Shown piece by piece: positions 33,473 to 34,897 of a DNA stretch of 34,897 bases. The stretch spans positions 1 to 34,897 of the forward strand of contig JAGCXU010000100.1 in NCBI GenBank assembly GCA_017961145.1. Reading direction: 5' to 3'. The notes under the pieces were generated by a model. It worked only from the letters and a program-made list of their open reading frames with translations, did no database searches and was not told the origin of the DNA. The stretch's first letter is position 1. The number at the start of each line of letters is the position of its first letter. This DNA comes from Bacteroidaceae bacterium. GTDB taxonomy: Bacteria; Bacteroidota; Bacteroidia; Bacteroidales; Bacteroidaceae. Position numbers and translations under genes: made by a program.

Positions 33473-34342
33473 TTATTGGTGAATTTGGAGTTGCGGGAAC
33501 GGGAACTTGATGCCTTGCTTGTTGAACTCCGAATAGATGCGCTCGTTCGTGTCGAAGAAGACATCCCAGTAGTCGGAAGCTTTCACCCAAACTCGAAGAA
33601 CGAAGTCCACGCTACTGCTCGCCAGTTCTTTCACGGCAATGAAGGGAGCCGGCTCTTGCATGATGCGCTCATCTTCCTTGATGAGGTCCAGCGTGACTTG
33701 CTTAACCTTCTCAACCTCAGTACCATACTCCACACTTATCGTGAAATCCACTCGCCGCAAATCGTTCTTGTTGAAGTTCGTTATATTGCCACTCGAAAGA
33801 GCACCGTTTGGGATGTAAAGCTCCTTGTTGTCAGTAGTTGTCAGTATCGTGTGGAAGATTTGGATAGCCTTCACGAAGCCGCTAACCCCTTGAACTTCAA
33901 TGAAGTCGCCAATCTTGAAGGGCTTCAGGAAAAGCAGAATGATGCCTCCAGCCAAGTTCTGGAGGTTGCCGCTCAAGGCCATACCCACAGCCAATCCAGC
34001 CGAAGCCAGCAAAGCAGCAAGGCTCGTCGTGTTCACGCCAAGAGTGCCGACCACCATGATGACCAGCAAAATGATGAGGGTAATGTTGACGAAACTCTTC
34101 AGGAACGACTGAACCGTCGGCTCCACATTCCTGCGCTCCAACATTCTGGCCACCATTCTGTTGATGAACTTGATGGCATATCTTCCCACCACAAAAATGA
34201 CAACCGCCAGCAGCAGGCTCTTTCCAGCCTCCATCCCCATTGAGATAACCTGGTGAATCAGCTGGTCAACCTCACCACTTTTCGCAGCCTCGATAACTCC
34301 TTTCCCTGCCTCAAAAGGTGCAGCTTCAAGAAAAAATATCAT
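33473..34342 (-). CDS. Small-conductance mechanosensitive channel (MscS family)
   Basis: This 289-residue membrane protein has three hydrophobic segments. It has the typical pore helix ALLASAGLAVGMALSGNLQNLAGGIILL, followed by the FKIGDFIEV beta-domain signature and the cytoplasmic cage (PNGALSSGNITNFNKNDLRRVDF). MscS releases solutes during osmotic downshock. It is the first gene of the operon with the sugar genes and starts 32 bp after a consensus -7 box. Pairing with a sugar importer may limit osmotic stress during uptake, but it may also be chance. Confidence 0.93.
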   Translation of the reverse strand: MIFFLEAAPFEAGKGVIEAAKSGEVDQLIHQVISMGMEAGKSLLLAVVIFVVGRYAIKFINRMVARMLERRNVEPTVQSFLKSFVNITLIILLVIMVVGTLGVNTTSLAALLASAGLAVGMALSGNLQNLAGGIILLFLKPFKIGDFIEVQGVSGFVKAIQIFHTILTTTDNKELYIPNGALSSGNITNFNKNDLRRVDFTISVEYGTEVEKVKQVTLDLIKEDERIMQEPAPFIAVKELASSSVDFVLRVWVKASDYWDVFFDTNERIYSEFNKQGIKFPFPQLQIHQ

Positions 34343-34373
34343 GTTATTTCCAGTTTATTCGAATAAATCTCTG

Positions 34374-34404
34374 CAAATATACAAAACTTTTTCCACATAA
34401 ACAA
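34374..34404 (-). promoter_or_regulatory. Promoter of the mscS-led operon
   Basis: A -33 TTG (34402-34404) and a -7 TATATTTG (34374-34381) are separated by 20 bp on the minus strand. The predicted leader is about 26 nt. A 22-bp repeat array begins about 42 bp upstream of the -33 element. Confidence 0.75.
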
Positions 34405-34445
34405 CTTTGACACAAAAAAGCGTGCGAGAAAACAACCCCAAGGAA

Positions 34446-34530
34446 AATCGCAAACATAACGTGCCACGATGGCAAACGTATAGTGTGACGTTGGCCATCA
34501 TCTAGTGTGACGTTTGCAATTATCGCGTGC
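34446..34530. repeat. 22-bp degenerate tandem repeat array, copy 6 (about 3.5 units)
   Basis: Full units start at 34458, 34480 and 34502 with an exact 22-bp step, plus partial units on both sides. The orientation is that of copies 2 and 5 (for example TAGTGTGACGTTTGCAATT). The right edge continues into CGTGCCTTGTTCT, which is shared with copy 4. Confidence 0.85.
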
Positions 34531-34540
34531 CTTGTTCTGG

Positions 34541-34555
34541 CGGATTTATAATCCG
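34541..34555. repeat. Small palindrome CGGATT-TAT-AATCCG
   Basis: A perfect 6-bp stem with a 3-base loop sits directly after array copy 6. Palindromes of this CGGATT/AATCCG kind are a common dispersed motif in Bacteroidetes intergenic DNA; assignment to a specific element is not possible here. Confidence 0.4.
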
Positions 34556-34599
34556 ACAGGAATGAATATAAGCTTACAATGCGGTAAATGTCGATGATG

Positions 34600-34790
34600 G
34601 TGATGAGTGACGAGTGTTTTGATTTTGTTTTGTATTTAACTCGTCACTCATCACTTTTCTTATCTAACCCGTTGATTATTAGCCCGTAATGGAGGTGACG
34701 AGTGGTTTTTGACTCATCACCAACTCATCACCTATGTATCATGCTGTGATTCAGCGATTTAAGTGGTATAGGTGACGAGTGATGAGTGTT
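34600..34790. repeat. GATGAGTGACGAGTG inverted-repeat cluster
   Basis: This long gene-free stretch holds at least five copies of a GGTGACGAGTGATGAGTG-like word in alternating orientation. The first two form a perfect 16-bp stem (34600-34615 with 34639-34654) around a 23-base loop. Further pairings exist, such as GGTGACGAGT with ACTCATCACC near 34696-34725, and ACTCATCACCTAT with ATAGGTGACGAGT near 34721-34779. No gene could be supported in this stretch. Confidence 0.75.
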
Positions 34791-34825
34791 TTTTTATTTT
34801 TCCGTTTGGGTTTCAGTGGACTGGT

Positions 34826-34897
34826 CTACTGATACTCCCCGTTATCAAGGTTATTCAGTACGCGCGGTCTGTAAGTAAGTCCCTCTTTCCTCATTTC
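34826..34897 (-). CDS. Possible C-terminal end of an unknown gene (cut by window edge)
   Basis: The minus strand is open from the window edge to a TAG at 34826-34828. It encodes 23 residues ending TYRPRVLNNLDNGEYQ. The fragment is too short to identify and could be chance. Confidence 0.25.
   Translation of the reverse strand, partial: EMRKEGLTYRPRVLNNLDNGEYQ

Overview
The window looks like chromosomal DNA of a Bacteroidales bacterium, most likely Prevotella or a close relative. Promoters have the Bacteroidetes form (TTG, 19-20 bp, then TAnnTTTG). Shine-Dalgarno sequences are absent. The gene content fits too: GH92 and GH43 glycosidases, a DUF4468 protein, lipoprotein-rich efflux systems, and a typical Bacteroidetes L13 N-terminus. 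No tRNA, rRNA, CRISPR array, prophage or intact insertion sequence was found.

Layout from left to right. (1) The 5' end of rplM (minus), with a structured leader. (2) A family 2 glycosyltransferase (minus) diverging from a polysaccharide flippase (plus), with a tandem word repeat between them. (3) A secreted GH92 glycosidase (plus), converging on a strong hairpin with (4) a four-gene minus-strand operon: adaptor, RND pump, outer-membrane factor and a glycerophosphodiester phosphodiesterase. (5) A minus-strand group of pgk, an orphan substrate-binding lipoprotein and a TPR protein, with nth upstream. (6) A long minus-strand series: mtaB, glycosyltransferase, TolC-like protein, MacA-like adaptor, MacB-like ATPase, MacB-like permease, DUF4468 protein, an unknown secreted protein and GH43. 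Many of its junctions overlap or are a few bases long. (7) A divergent small cysteine-rich lipoprotein (plus) with a clear terminator. (8) A minus-strand operon: MscS channel, sugar mutarotase, FucP-type permease, a nucleotidyltransferase/GHMP-kinase fusion, a PreA-like iron-sulfur flavoprotein and a D-2-hydroxyacid dehydrogenase.

The most unusual non-coding signal is a family of degenerate tandem repeats with an exact 22-bp period. It occurs in six separate intergenic regions (about 2975, 12947, 18027, 21795, 28075 and 34446), in both orientations and with 3-7 units each. The copies sit mostly at transcription-unit boundaries, often just upstream of promoters. I do not recognise this family. 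Several other junctions carry their own short degenerate word repeats, some of which run into coding sequence and supply start codons or C-terminal tails.

Other points worth attention are an RND pump with an inserted transmembrane hairpin in its periplasmic domain, an mtaB whose coding sequence carries a REP-like palindrome and whose GTG start lies at the predicted transcription start, and the possible sugar-activation operon around the FucP homologue. All functional statements rest on motif recognition by eye; no database search was run.
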